Source of the DNA: Marinospirillum sp.
GTDB taxonomy: Bacteria > Pseudomonadota > Gammaproteobacteria > Pseudomonadales > Halomonadaceae
Assembly (NCBI GenBank): GCA_007119985.1
Contig: SKOQ01000159.1
Span: 1-7,183, forward strand
DNA: 7,183 bases
Direction: 5' to 3'
The position numbers and the translations under genes are program-made. The notes below the pieces were generated by a model. That model saw only the letters and a list, made by a program, of their open reading frames with translations. It was not told where the DNA came from and did no database searches. The first letter of the stretch is position 1; each line of letters starts with the position of its first letter. Of the stretch, positions 1 to 7,183 are shown in pieces.

Positions 1-83
1 CAGCTGGGTTTGCGCTAGAATTCTGCCTTCTCTCGATCCAAAGCCTAAACAAAAAGGCGCATCAAAAGACAAGGAACTCGACA
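1..83. other. Leader upstream of the DUF4132 gene
   Basis: Short stretch before the first start codon. The reading frame of the downstream gene has no stop from base 3 onward and no ATG, GTG or TTG before 84, so the left edge hides whether the frame opens further upstream. A second frame is also open from base 2 to a TGA near 107, and the first frame reads five codons to a TAG at 16-18. Either could be the tail of an upstream gene, but neither is recognisable. A TAGAAT at 16-21 resembles a -10 box, but its -35 partner would lie outside the window. No terminator or operator is visible. Confidence 0.4.
71..75 (+). promoter_or_regulatory. Ribosome binding site of the DUF4132 gene
   Basis: AAGGA lies 8 bases before the ATG at 84. 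This is what favours 84 as the true start, even though the frame stays open to the left edge of the window. The same AGGA-N8-start spacing recurs at the third and fourth genes. Confidence 0.7.
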
Positions 84-3000
84 ATGCGAGATGGCAGCAA
101 CCACCAGCTTGAAGCCAAAACCCTGGCGCAAGCCACACAGTTCTTACAAGCTGCCTGCTGGACACTGGATGAACAGCAGACAGGTTTGGGACAAGAGGTC
201 AGTCGCTATATTTTGACCGGCGAACCTGTCGCCTGCCTATCACAGCTCGAACAGATCAGTCACAGCGAACCCCTGGGACGGCCAGGCTTGGTCTATTATG
301 GCCGTGAGCATGATCTACGCGCCGGTTTGGCGCATGAGGCCATGCATCAATTTATGGCGACTGATGCCGCTGATGAGCCAGCCGTTCTGCGTCGTCTTGG
401 CTTGGTGTGTTATGCCTGCAACCCCCTCACCAGCACAGCCGGTATTCACAATACCTCAACCGGATGGCTCAATGGCCTGTTGTGGCTGTTCGCAGACTTG
501 GCAAAAGGCTATTACGGTGTTTCTTTGGCAGACCAGGATCTGCCCAGTCGTGCTGATCTGCTGGCACTGATAGAAGAGTATGAACATCCAGCCCATGAGC
601 TGGATGCCTTTATTCTTGAAAATACCGAAGCCGGTATCATCCATAATCCTTACCGCACCAGTCTCCAGCAAAAAACCAACTGGTGCCAACTGAGTGAAGC
701 GCCCCAGTCTTTGCCCTTGTTGAATCAGTTACATTTCAGCGGCCGCGTCACCTTTTGCTCCTTGCTCAATACCAGCTGTCAGACACTGTCACCGGCGCAG
801 CTGCCGCTGATCATGGCCTTGGCCGCCGATAGCTCAGCCGCTGTCCGTCAAGAGTCCTTGGCACTGCTACGCAAGAGCCCACAACAAGAACTGCTGGCAT
901 TTCTGGAGCGAGAATTCCCAAAGGCCAAGGCAACCACTCGTGGTCACTGGCTGCTTGTCGCTGGCCTTTATCCTGAAGCTACGCCGCTGCTAAAACGCTG
1001 GCACAGTGAAGAACAATCCGCCGCAGTGAAAACATCACTGGCGAACATGCTGGATAACGCGGCCCAAAAGCCATCCAGTGATCTATTCCACTGGGATGTT
1101 CCGATCCTGCGCCCCCTGGAGAGAAAGGTCAAAGTGCCTGAGGAATGGCTGGATCTGTGTGATCAATACCGGCTTAAAAGGATTCAACAGCTCAAAAAGC
1201 ATATCGCTGAGGCGGAGCAACCCGATGCTCCCGACTATGAAAAAAATCATTTGCCCAATTTTCGCCGCAATCTCGAACGCTGGCAGCAGATCACCCGCGC
1301 CGAGCTGCAAACGGCGCTGATGAATCTTGAACAAGGCCAGCAGCCTGCTTTACCAGATTTTTATGCTCTGCTGCGCTACGCCAAGCTTGATGAGCACCCC
1401 AAGGCCGACCTCAGGCTTCTTTTACGGATGAAAAACCAGCCCCTCTCCTGCCACACCTGGATGAATATGCTGTCTCAGGAACCCATCATCAGAAAGGCGC
1501 AGGGAATCAATGATTTACGGCAACTCGTGAGCCTGTGCAACGAAGAGAATCAAGCGCCCACCGCCTTGATAGAAGCCCTCTTTGGCTACACAGGCCGAGA
1601 AGATGACTGGCTGCCGGCCATCTGTGAACAACTGCTGATCTGGCCCTTCTTTGCCGAAAACCCCGAATATATCGAGCAGGGTTTCAATGGCAAGGTGCTA
1701 AATGGAACCTATCAACGACATGATCCCATCCAGGTTCTGATACAAACTCTGGCGATTCTGGCCGAGTTTCCCAAACTACCACCGCAATGGCACACAGCCG
1801 TTCATGAACTAGCCTGCAATAGCCGCAAGGCCATACAAGCTGTGGCTCAGTACTGCGCCGAACGCCAGGGTGCTGATATCTCGCTGATCACAGCGCAACT
1901 GGCATCTGGCAACAAGGATAATCGAGTGTTGGCCGCCACTTGGCTGGGTCGCCTCAAGGCAGCTTCGGCGCAGGAGGCATTGAGCCAAGCGCTGGCCAAA
2001 GAGAAGGATATGCCAACCCGAGTGGTGCTGCTTGAGGCCTTACAACAAGTCGGTGCGGATATCAGTCAGTTTCTTAGCAAAGAAGCCCTGCTGGCCGAAG
2101 CCAAGACCGGCCTGAAAAAGGCGCCACCCAAGTCCATGGATTGGTTCCCGCGTGCATCGCTGCCCGCATGCTGTTTTGAAGACGGCAGCCCAGTCGAACC
2201 CGAGCTGATCTTCTGGTGGGTCGTGCTGGCGGTGAAGCTCAAGCAGCCTCAGGGTAACCCACTGTTCACTCACTACCTATCGCTGCTCGATAGCGCAAGC
2301 CGTCAGCGTCTGGGGCATTTTATTCTGTCGGCGTTTATCACCCAGGATACGCTCTGCCCTTCAGATAGCGAAGCCTTGGCCTACGCTCAAGCCCATCAGC
2401 AGGAGACCTTTCGGCGTTATCAGCATTGGGCCAAATACGACTGGGGGCAGGAATACCAACACAAAACCCTTGAGGATGCGTTTCAGACCTGCTTTGCCGA
2501 GAAGAAGAATATGCTCCTGGGCTCGGCCATCAAAGAAAAGGGGATGCTGGCTCTGATCTCTGGCGGCGATACGCAAACCCTGCTGGGCATGATTCAACCC
2601 TTTATGAAGAAGCGCTATGAGCGGCGAGCACAGATAGAAGCCATGCTGCAAGCCTTGGGCAACTCGGATAACCCTGTGGCGATTCAGTTCCTGCTGAGTA
2701 TTGCGCGGCGTTATCGCACCCACTCGGTGCAGGAGCTGGCGCGAGCGCAAGTCAATCACATTGCGGCCCGTAACGGCTGGACTCAGGATGAGCTGGCGGA
2801 TCGCACGATCCAGACCGCCGGACTCGAACATCTCACCCAGCCCAGCCCGTTTGAATTCGGCAGCCGTACTTTGGCCTTGGCACTCGGGGATGACCTCAAG
2901 CTGAGATTGCTCAACGAAGAAGGCAAGCTGCTCAAGAGCCTGCCGCAACCACGGCAGACAGACAACGAAGGCGATCTTGCCGAAGTGAAAAAATGGTTCA

Positions 3001-3767
3001 GCAACTGCAAGAAAGAACTCAAGCAGGTGGTGGAACAGCAAAGTGCCAGATTGTATGAGGCCATGGTCACAGAACGGCATTGGCTCGCCGCGGACTGGCA
3101 GCAATACCTGCATCAGCATCCGGTCATGTATCGCCTGTTACAGCGCACCCTCTGGCAGGTGGAGATGGATGGTCAATGGCAGACCTTCAGACCCACAGAA
3201 GACGGCGCTTTGATCACTGTCGATGATGAAGAACTGCCACTGCCCGCTGCAGCGCGCCTGCGTCTTGTCAGCGGGAATCTGTTACCCATGCAAGCCTTAG
3301 ATGCTTGGCGCTTACATCTCAAAGATTACAAAATTCAGCCACTGTTCGAGCAGCTGCAATCTGCCGAAATCGAACTCAGCGAAGGGCAAAAGGCATTCAA
3401 CGACCTGTATGGCCGCATGACCGACTGCTATACCCTGCGTGGCCTGTTAACCAAAAAAGGTTATCAGCGGGGTGACGTTGAGGACGCGGGCTTTTTTGAT
3501 CACTACTTTAAAGCTTTCGAGAGTCTCGGGCTTAGAGTCGAGTTTGGTTTTAGCGGCAACTGTGTCCCAGAAGAAAACGAGGCCGCCGCCATCTATGAGA
3601 TCAGGGTCATGAAGCGGACCAATCCGCGCGCCCGCTATGCTCGCTATCGTCAATTACCGTTGGCCGAGGTGCCGTTCAATCTGCTGAATGCGATGGCCGC
3701 TGACTATCGCGAAATCGGCAACAAGTGTGTGGCAGATCCAGACTGGGAAGCCAAGCTGCCCTGGTAA
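84..3767 (+). CDS. yehI: DUF4132 domain-containing protein, YehI-like
   Basis: A very large protein (1227 aa) with no signal peptide or membrane segment, so probably cytoplasmic. The N-terminal and middle parts are helical with HEAT-like repeats, clearest at residues 238-275, 610-658 and 866-905. A conserved-looking stretch follows at 685-757 (MDWF, LPACCFEDG, then a long helical part), and then KEKGML at 817-822. The motif DRTIQTAGLE (906-915) leads into the DUF4132 core: FEFG (923-926), a KKELK helix (976-980), HPVM (1012-1015) and DYKIQP (1081-1086). A last conserved block with AGFFDHYF (1135-1142) follows. Length is close to E. coli YehI (about 1200 aa from memory). Related proteins such as MolR were once annotated as molybdate regulators, which says little about function. 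It lies 62 bases upstream of the MoxR ATPase gene, the same neighbour order as in E. coli. Likely role (inference): scaffold or client of the AAA+/VWA machinery. The symbol rests on family and gene order. No catalytic motif is recognised. The family call is confident; the function is unknown. Confidence 0.88.
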   Translation: MRDGSNHQLEAKTLAQATQFLQAACWTLDEQQTGLGQEVSRYILTGEPVACLSQLEQISHSEPLGRPGLVYYGREHDLRAGLAHEAMHQFMATDAADEPAVLRRLGLVCYACNPLTSTAGIHNTSTGWLNGLLWLFADLAKGYYGVSLADQDLPSRADLLALIEEYEHPAHELDAFILENTEAGIIHNPYRTSLQQKTNWCQLSEAPQSLPLLNQLHFSGRVTFCSLLNTSCQTLSPAQLPLIMALAADSSAAVRQESLALLRKSPQQELLAFLEREFPKAKATTRGHWLLVAGLYPEATPLLKRWHSEEQSAAVKTSLANMLDNAAQKPSSDLFHWDVPILRPLERKVKVPEEWLDLCDQYRLKRIQQLKKHIAEAEQPDAPDYEKNHLPNFRRNLERWQQITRAELQTALMNLEQGQQPALPDFYALLRYAKLDEHPKADLRLLLRMKNQPLSCHTWMNMLSQEPIIRKAQGINDLRQLVSLCNEENQAPTALIEALFGYTGREDDWLPAICEQLLIWPFFAENPEYIEQGFNGKVLNGTYQRHDPIQVLIQTLAILAEFPKLPPQWHTAVHELACNSRKAIQAVAQYCAERQGADISLITAQLASGNKDNRVLAATWLGRLKAASAQEALSQALAKEKDMPTRVVLLEALQQVGADISQFLSKEALLAEAKTGLKKAPPKSMDWFPRASLPACCFEDGSPVEPELIFWWVVLAVKLKQPQGNPLFTHYLSLLDSASRQRLGHFILSAFITQDTLCPSDSEALAYAQAHQQETFRRYQHWAKYDWGQEYQHKTLEDAFQTCFAEKKNMLLGSAIKEKGMLALISGGDTQTLLGMIQPFMKKRYERRAQIEAMLQALGNSDNPVAIQFLLSIARRYRTHSVQELARAQVNHIAARNGWTQDELADRTIQTAGLEHLTQPSPFEFGSRTLALALGDDLKLRLLNEEGKLLKSLPQPRQTDNEGDLAEVKKWFSNCKKELKQVVEQQSARLYEAMVTERHWLAADWQQYLHQHPVMYRLLQRTLWQVEMDGQWQTFRPTEDGALITVDDEELPLPAAARLRLVSGNLLPMQALDAWRLHLKDYKIQPLFEQLQSAEIELSEGQKAFNDLYGRMTDCYTLRGLLTKKGYQRGDVEDAGFFDHYFKAFESLGLRVEFGFSGNCVPEENEAAAIYEIRVMKRTNPRARYARYRQLPLAEVPFNLLNAMAADYREIGNKCVADPDWEAKLPW

Positions 3768-3829
3768 CATCGATCACGGGTGGATGAAGCCGCCTTGCAG
3801 CTGGCCACCAATAAGGAGAAACAAGCAGG
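3768..3829 (+). promoter_or_regulatory. Intergenic gap with ribosome binding site of the AAA+ gene
   Basis: This 62-base gap is the only one between genes. AAGGAG at 3813-3818 lies 11 bases from the ATG at 3830, slightly long but strong. A TAA in the ATPase frame at 3812-3814 overlaps it and rules out any earlier in-frame start. A 5-base inverted repeat (GGTGG 3779-3783, CCACC 3805-3809) with a 21-base loop and no T-run is too weak to be a terminator, so read-through from the first gene is expected. E. coli has a small gene (yehK) at the corresponding place; there is no room for one here. Confidence 0.6.
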
Positions 3830-4882
3830 ATGGAACAGGTTATTCGCGCGCATGCCGAACAGCGTTATCAGCATGAATTGCAGCAGCTCATCGCCGTGGA
3901 TCAAGGTGTGTGCCCACCTGGCTGGGCTATGTCCGCTGGCTCAGTCAGGCGCTTTATCTGCGGCGATGCTGAACTGGGTATCAGCCGCAAATACTACGGA
4001 GAAGAGGCCCTGGTGGAGCGGGCCATTGTCAGCCTGATGGGCAATAATGGCCTGATGCTGGTGGGGGAACCCGGCACGGCCAAGTCCATGCTTTCTGAGC
4101 TATTGAGTGCCGCCATCAGTGGCAGCAGCGCCTATCTGATTCAAGGCACAGCGGGGACCACAGAGGAACAGCTCAAGTACAGCTGGAACTTCGCGCTCCT
4201 GCTGTCCGGCGGCCCGAGTCCAGAGGCCCTGCTGAAAAGCCCTGTCTATCAGGCCATGGAGCAAGGCAAGCTGGTGCGGATCGAAGAGATTACCCGCTGC
4301 CCGCAGGAGGTGCAGGATGTGCTGATTTCGCTGATGTCGGAAAAAAGCCTCAGTATCCCTGAGCTGGGCATCTCGGTTCAGGCCAAGCCAGGCTTTAACT
4401 TGATTGCCACAGCCAACCTGCTGGACCGAGGGGTCAACGAGATGTCCAGTGCACTCAAGCGACGTTTCAACTTCGAGACAGTGCCTATGCTCAGCGATCC
4501 TCTGCTGGAGCGCCAGCTGATACTGGATCAGGTCAGCCAGCGTTTGGCCGACAAGGGTCAGCAGGTGCAGCTGGATGAAGCGCTGGTGGGGCTGCTGGTG
4601 CAGGTCTTTCACGACCTGCGTAACACCATCGGCCCTCAGGCGATGGATGCCACCCTGTCTACGGCTGAGGCGGTGAACATCGTCCATGGCTGTGCTCTGC
4701 ATAGCCTTTATTGGCAAGAGCCTATGAGTGCCGCTCAGCTGGTACAACAGATGCACGGCACACTGATCAAGGACAAGGCTGAGGATGTGAAGAAGCTCGC
4801 GCATTACATGAATGTGGTAGCTCGTGATCGCCAAGGCTGGCAAGCCTTTTTTCAGGCAGGACAAGCCCTGTGGATGAGGTAA
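3830..4882 (+). CDS. yehL: MoxR-family AAA+ ATPase, YehL-like
   Basis: An ATP-driven remodelling ATPase of 350 aa, cytoplasmic. Walker A is GEPGTAKS at residues 79-86, with K85 and S86 contacting ATP and Mg. The segment GTAGTTEEQLKYSWNFALLL (106-125) and the following SPVYQAMEQGK are typical of the YehL branch of MoxR proteins. Walker B is LVRIEE (148-153), with Glu-Glu in place of the usual Asp-Glu. Sensor 1 is N196 in ATAN (193-196). Arginine-finger candidates are R211 and R212 in ALKRRFNF. The C-terminal lid (about 250-350) holds LSTAEAV (276-282) where classical MoxR proteins carry a sensor-2 arginine; I see none. MoxR ATPases usually act as hexamers with a VWA partner, here encoded two genes downstream. 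The start is fixed by the in-frame stop at 3812. The gene overlaps the next by 13 bases. The family is certain; the substrate is unknown. Confidence 0.95.
   Translation: MEQVIRAHAEQRYQHELQQLIAVDQGVCPPGWAMSAGSVRRFICGDAELGISRKYYGEEALVERAIVSLMGNNGLMLVGEPGTAKSMLSELLSAAISGSSAYLIQGTAGTTEEQLKYSWNFALLLSGGPSPEALLKSPVYQAMEQGKLVRIEEITRCPQEVQDVLISLMSEKSLSIPELGISVQAKPGFNLIATANLLDRGVNEMSSALKRRFNFETVPMLSDPLLERQLILDQVSQRLADKGQQVQLDEALVGLLVQVFHDLRNTIGPQAMDATLSTAEAVNIVHGCALHSLYWQEPMSAAQLVQQMHGTLIKDKAEDVKKLAHYMNVVARDRQGWQAFFQAGQALWMR
4858..4861 (+). promoter_or_regulatory. Ribosome binding site deciding the GTG start of the DUF5682 gene
   Basis: AGGA inside the 3' end of the ATPase gene lies 8 bases before GTG 4870. 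The nearby ATG at 4874 belongs to the ATPase frame (its penultimate codon) and cannot start the next gene. The geometry supports a GTG start and translational coupling. Confidence 0.65.
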
Positions 4883-7080
4883 CACCTCTTCAAGAGGCGT
4901 TTGGCGAACTCCTTCAAGCTGCCACTGCTGATCCTGGTGTCTGCTGGTTACCGCTGCGACATCACAGCCCAGCCTGTGCCGCCAGGGTGCTGGAGCAGTT
5001 AAACCACCAGCAACCCCAGGCTGTATTGATAGAAGCGCCAAGCAGCTTTATCCGCCATCTGCCGCTTCTTCAGCGCGATACTGTGGTCCCGCCGATTGCC
5101 ATCTACCAAAGCGGCGGCTACTACCCTCTAGCTGAGAACAGCCCAGAATGGCAGGCACTGCGCTGGGCAACGGCGCGAGGCCTTGAGGTGATCTTCATCG
5201 ATCTGGATGAAAAGCAGCAGCAGGGCGATGTCTCTCATCGCTGGAGTGACAGCCGCTTTTTAAGCTCCGATTACAGCCGCCGCTTACAACAAAAACTGGG
5301 CTGTCGAGATGCCGATGAACTCTGGCAACGCTTGTTTGAACAGCAGCATTTCGCCTCAGCCGAGCGCTTCTTTACCCAGGTCTTGCTGTTCTGCGCGGCC
5401 AGTCGCGCCTGTTTTAGCGCCAACCACTTAGCCAAAACGGGCGATCTGGCCCGTGAAACCCAGATGCGAGCGCATATCAAGGCAGCCCGCAGCCGCTATC
5501 AACGGATCGCGGTGCTCACGGGCGGCTTTCATACCCCCGCTCTGGTTCACTTTGCCACTGAAACCCAAGCCATCCTTGTGGATGACACACAAGAGAGCTT
5601 TGTGATTCGCTTCAGTGACACCTTACTGGATGCCCGCCAAGGCTATGGCGCGGGAATGCCTTATCCGGCCTTCTGTCGCTGGCAGTTTCAGCAACGGCAA
5701 TTGAACGCGGATGATTGGTTGCTCTACCTGTTAGAGCAGATGCCGCAACTGCCGCTGATCGATAAGAAAAACTGCTTTGAGCATTTGCAAGCCCTGTGCA
5801 ATGTGCGTGGAGTGGCGCGGCCCGGCAGCTATGATCTGCTGGATTCGCTGGGCAGCTGCCTGATTAAAGAGCCACTCTCGGCATCCACACTCCAACCTTG
5901 GCAAAAGGTGCTCAGCGGTGATGCCTTGGGGCAGTTACCCGCCGATCAACCCAGCTTGCCGCTGGTAGAGGATGTCTTGGCACTTTGCCGCAAGGCCAGA
6001 TTACAAACAGATCAACCGGGGCGCTGCCACTTGGATCTCTACGCCATGACCGACACATCGCTTCAGCGCCGCCGTCTCCTGTGTCAGCTGATGTTTGTGG
6101 GCAGCGGCTTTGCTAGGCCACACAATGGCCTGCCCAGCATCCTGCACCTGAGGCTTAACCATCGCCATGAACACTGGGACTATCATTGGACTCCGGCGGT
6201 AGAAGTGGCGCTGGCCGAAAACGCCCGCTTCGGGCTGCGTCTGGATCTCGTGGTGAAGCGCCGGCTCAGTGAACTGCCTCAGGAAGACTTGCACCAGCTG
6301 GTAGAAAAACTATTACTCACACTGCATCTAGGTATGCCAGAAGAGCTGAGTGCCAGCCACCTTCAGCAGCAAATCAGCCAATGTAGCGATATACAGCAAC
6401 TGGCCAAGAGCTTGATGACCTTGCTGGCAGCAGCCCACCACCCACTGTTTGCCGATATTGCATTGCTGGCTTACCAAAAAGCCCTGTGGCATCAGGTCGG
6501 CTTTCATTTAGCCGCTATCAATCGCCTGAGTGATGAAGAGGCAGTGAAGCTCTTGTTGGACTTGCAAAGCGTCGCGATCTTGCATCAAGACGAGCTCAAG
6601 TCTCCTTGGCGCGACAGGCTGCGTTGGTTGATCAGCCATCACGCCCATCGCCCCCTGCTCTACTTTGTCCTGCAAGCCTTGGCAATCGATCTGGATCAGC
6701 AAGATCCAGCGCCCCTGCTACAAAAGTTACAGCTCTACGCGGACCCCTTCCCAGTGATTGAGGCGCTGATCAAGGTCGTCCCCCACTGGTTGCGGCAAGA
6801 CTCTGGTCTGCTGCCCATGCTGAATCGCTGGCTCAGTGAGCTGAGTGAGGCAGAGTTTATCGCTACCCTCCCAGCCATGAGAGGCTTGTTTTGCGCACTG
6901 GATGCCAGAGAGATCGATGCACTCTGCCACCGCCTCCTGCAGCTCAATCAGTGGGATCATGGCCTGAACTGGTTGCAATATGGGGTTTCCGAACAGGACT
7001 TGCAGCAGGGACTGGCGTTGGAGCGGCAGCTACGCCATCACTTAGAGCAACAAGGATTGAGTCAATGGATGCGCAACTGA
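4870..7080 (+). CDS. yehM: DUF5682 family protein, YehM-like
   Basis: A cytoplasmic protein of 736 aa with no signal or membrane segment. The N-terminal domain (about 20-240) carries the family hallmarks: LRHHSPACA (29-37), VLIEAP (52-57), YYPLAENSPEW (84-94), FIDLD (109-113), DLARETQM (192-199) and TGGFHTPAL (217-225). The long C-terminal part (about 340-736) is mainly helical, with HEHWDYHW near 430 and an EAEFIATLPAMRGLF-like segment near 660 that also look typical of the family. The spacing of conserved His, Glu, Arg-Glu and Gly-x-His motifs resembles TraB/ChaN-type proteins, so an enzymatic role is possible; this is my inference. GTG is taken as start because AGGA lies 8 bases upstream and the first residues (MDEV) precede the conserved domain by the expected short distance. 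The gene overlaps the ATPase gene by 13 bases and the VWA gene by 16. Members of this family are usually encoded between a MoxR ATPase and a VWA protein, as here. Function is unknown. Confidence 0.9.
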   Translation: MDEVTPLQEAFGELLQAATADPGVCWLPLRHHSPACAARVLEQLNHQQPQAVLIEAPSSFIRHLPLLQRDTVVPPIAIYQSGGYYPLAENSPEWQALRWATARGLEVIFIDLDEKQQQGDVSHRWSDSRFLSSDYSRRLQQKLGCRDADELWQRLFEQQHFASAERFFTQVLLFCAASRACFSANHLAKTGDLARETQMRAHIKAARSRYQRIAVLTGGFHTPALVHFATETQAILVDDTQESFVIRFSDTLLDARQGYGAGMPYPAFCRWQFQQRQLNADDWLLYLLEQMPQLPLIDKKNCFEHLQALCNVRGVARPGSYDLLDSLGSCLIKEPLSASTLQPWQKVLSGDALGQLPADQPSLPLVEDVLALCRKARLQTDQPGRCHLDLYAMTDTSLQRRRLLCQLMFVGSGFARPHNGLPSILHLRLNHRHEHWDYHWTPAVEVALAENARFGLRLDLVVKRRLSELPQEDLHQLVEKLLLTLHLGMPEELSASHLQQQISQCSDIQQLAKSLMTLLAAAHHPLFADIALLAYQKALWHQVGFHLAAINRLSDEEAVKLLLDLQSVAILHQDELKSPWRDRLRWLISHHAHRPLLYFVLQALAIDLDQQDPAPLLQKLQLYADPFPVIEALIKVVPHWLRQDSGLLPMLNRWLSELSEAEFIATLPAMRGLFCALDAREIDALCHRLLQLNQWDHGLNWLQYGVSEQDLQQGLALERQLRHHLEQQGLSQWMRN
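7052..7056 (+). promoter_or_regulatory. Ribosome binding site of the VWA gene
   Basis: AAGGA within the last codons of the DUF5682 gene lies 8 bases before ATG 7065. The second ATG at 7069 is in the DUF5682 frame and ends at TGA 7078, so it is not a start. Confidence 0.65.
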
Positions 7081-7183
7081 AGCAACGCTGGCGTCTGGTC
7101 TTGGGGCGCTATGCCAATGCGCTGGATGCCAGCCTCAGCCCTTTGCAAGAGCAGCAGGATCAGGTATTGCAGCAGCTCTATCA
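7065..7183 (+). CDS. yehP: VWA domain-containing protein, YehP-like (5' part only)
   Basis: The first 39 codons of a gene that runs off the right edge. The protein begins MDAQLKQRWRLVLGRYA and continues as a polar, Gln-rich helix to an LY at the edge. The RWRLVLG start followed by a helix is, from memory, characteristic of the VWA proteins that accompany YehL-type ATPases and DUF5682 proteins. The VWA domain with its MIDAS motif (DxSxS) lies beyond the window, so the call rests on the N-terminus and on gene order. It overlaps the DUF5682 gene by 16 bases with its own AAGGA, implying coupled translation. Expected role: metal-dependent adaptor for the MoxR ATPase. If the VWA domain is absent downstream, the call is wrong. 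Confidence 0.7.
   Translation, partial: MDAQLKQRWRLVLGRYANALDASLSPLQEQQDQVLQQLY

Noticed and set aside
16..21. TAGAAT as a -10 promoter box
   Set aside because: One near-consensus hexamer without a visible -35 (which would lie outside the window) and no extended -10 is not enough to call a promoter.
43..58. GCCT/AGGC inverted repeat in the leader
   Set aside because: A 4-base stem with an 8-base A-rich loop is expected by chance.
2361..3119. 252-codon open frame on the minus strand
   Set aside because: It is antisense to the conserved DUF4132 region, has no family resemblance, and sits inside a well-supported gene.
3779..3809. Inverted repeat GGTGG/CCACC as a possible terminator
   Set aside because: The stem is only 5 base pairs with a 21-base loop and no following T-run, so it is not a credible terminator or operator.
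3780..4037. GTG-started 85-codon frame overlapping the start of the ATPase gene, sharing GTGGATGA with the DUF5682 start
   Set aside because: No ribosome binding site precedes it and it covers the ATPase N-terminus in another frame. The shared octamer is short and its core TGGATG is common in the window.
4100..5041. 313-codon open frame on the minus strand
   Set aside because: It lies antisense to the ATPase core and crosses the ATPase-DUF5682 junction. The + strand genes carry clear family motifs, and the antisense translation shows no recognisable domain. It is a codon-use shadow.

Overview
The window holds three complete genes and the start of a fourth, all on the + strand, tightly packed and almost certainly one operon. 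By protein family and order they match part of the Escherichia coli yehI-yehL-yehM-yehP neighbourhood: a giant DUF4132 protein (84-3767), a YehL-type MoxR AAA+ ATPase (3830-4882), a DUF5682 protein (4870-7080) and the first 39 codons of a von Willebrand factor A (VWA) protein (7065 to the right edge). The gene families, the moderately high GC (mid-50s by eye, not counted) and good AGGA-type ribosome binding sites suggest a gammaproteobacterium. I cannot name a genus from the sequence. No tRNA, rRNA, CRISPR array, insertion sequence, long repeat or convincing terminator was seen.

Layout: 1-83 is a short leader of unresolved origin ending in the ribosome binding site of the first gene. The DUF4132 gene fills half the window. 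A 62-base gap with a ribosome binding site separates it from the AAA+ gene. The AAA+ and DUF5682 genes overlap by 13 bases, and the DUF5682 and VWA genes by 16 bases. Both overlaps have the same relative frame and the same AGGA-N8-start geometry, which points to translational coupling and near-equal expression of these three.

How the genes may work together: MoxR AAA+ ATPases are typically encoded beside VWA proteins and are thought to remodel or activate client complexes, with the VWA protein acting as adaptor through a metal-ion-dependent adhesion (MIDAS) site. The large HEAT-rich DUF4132 protein would be a scaffold or client. The DUF5682 protein carries His/Glu/Arg motifs that, by my reading, resemble the TraB/ChaN-type fold and could make it an enzymatic component. 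No member of this set has a function I can state with certainty. The module is known as a recurring genomic association but is biochemically obscure. Further VWA sequence and possibly a SWIM zinc-finger gene (YehQ-like) are predicted just beyond the right edge.
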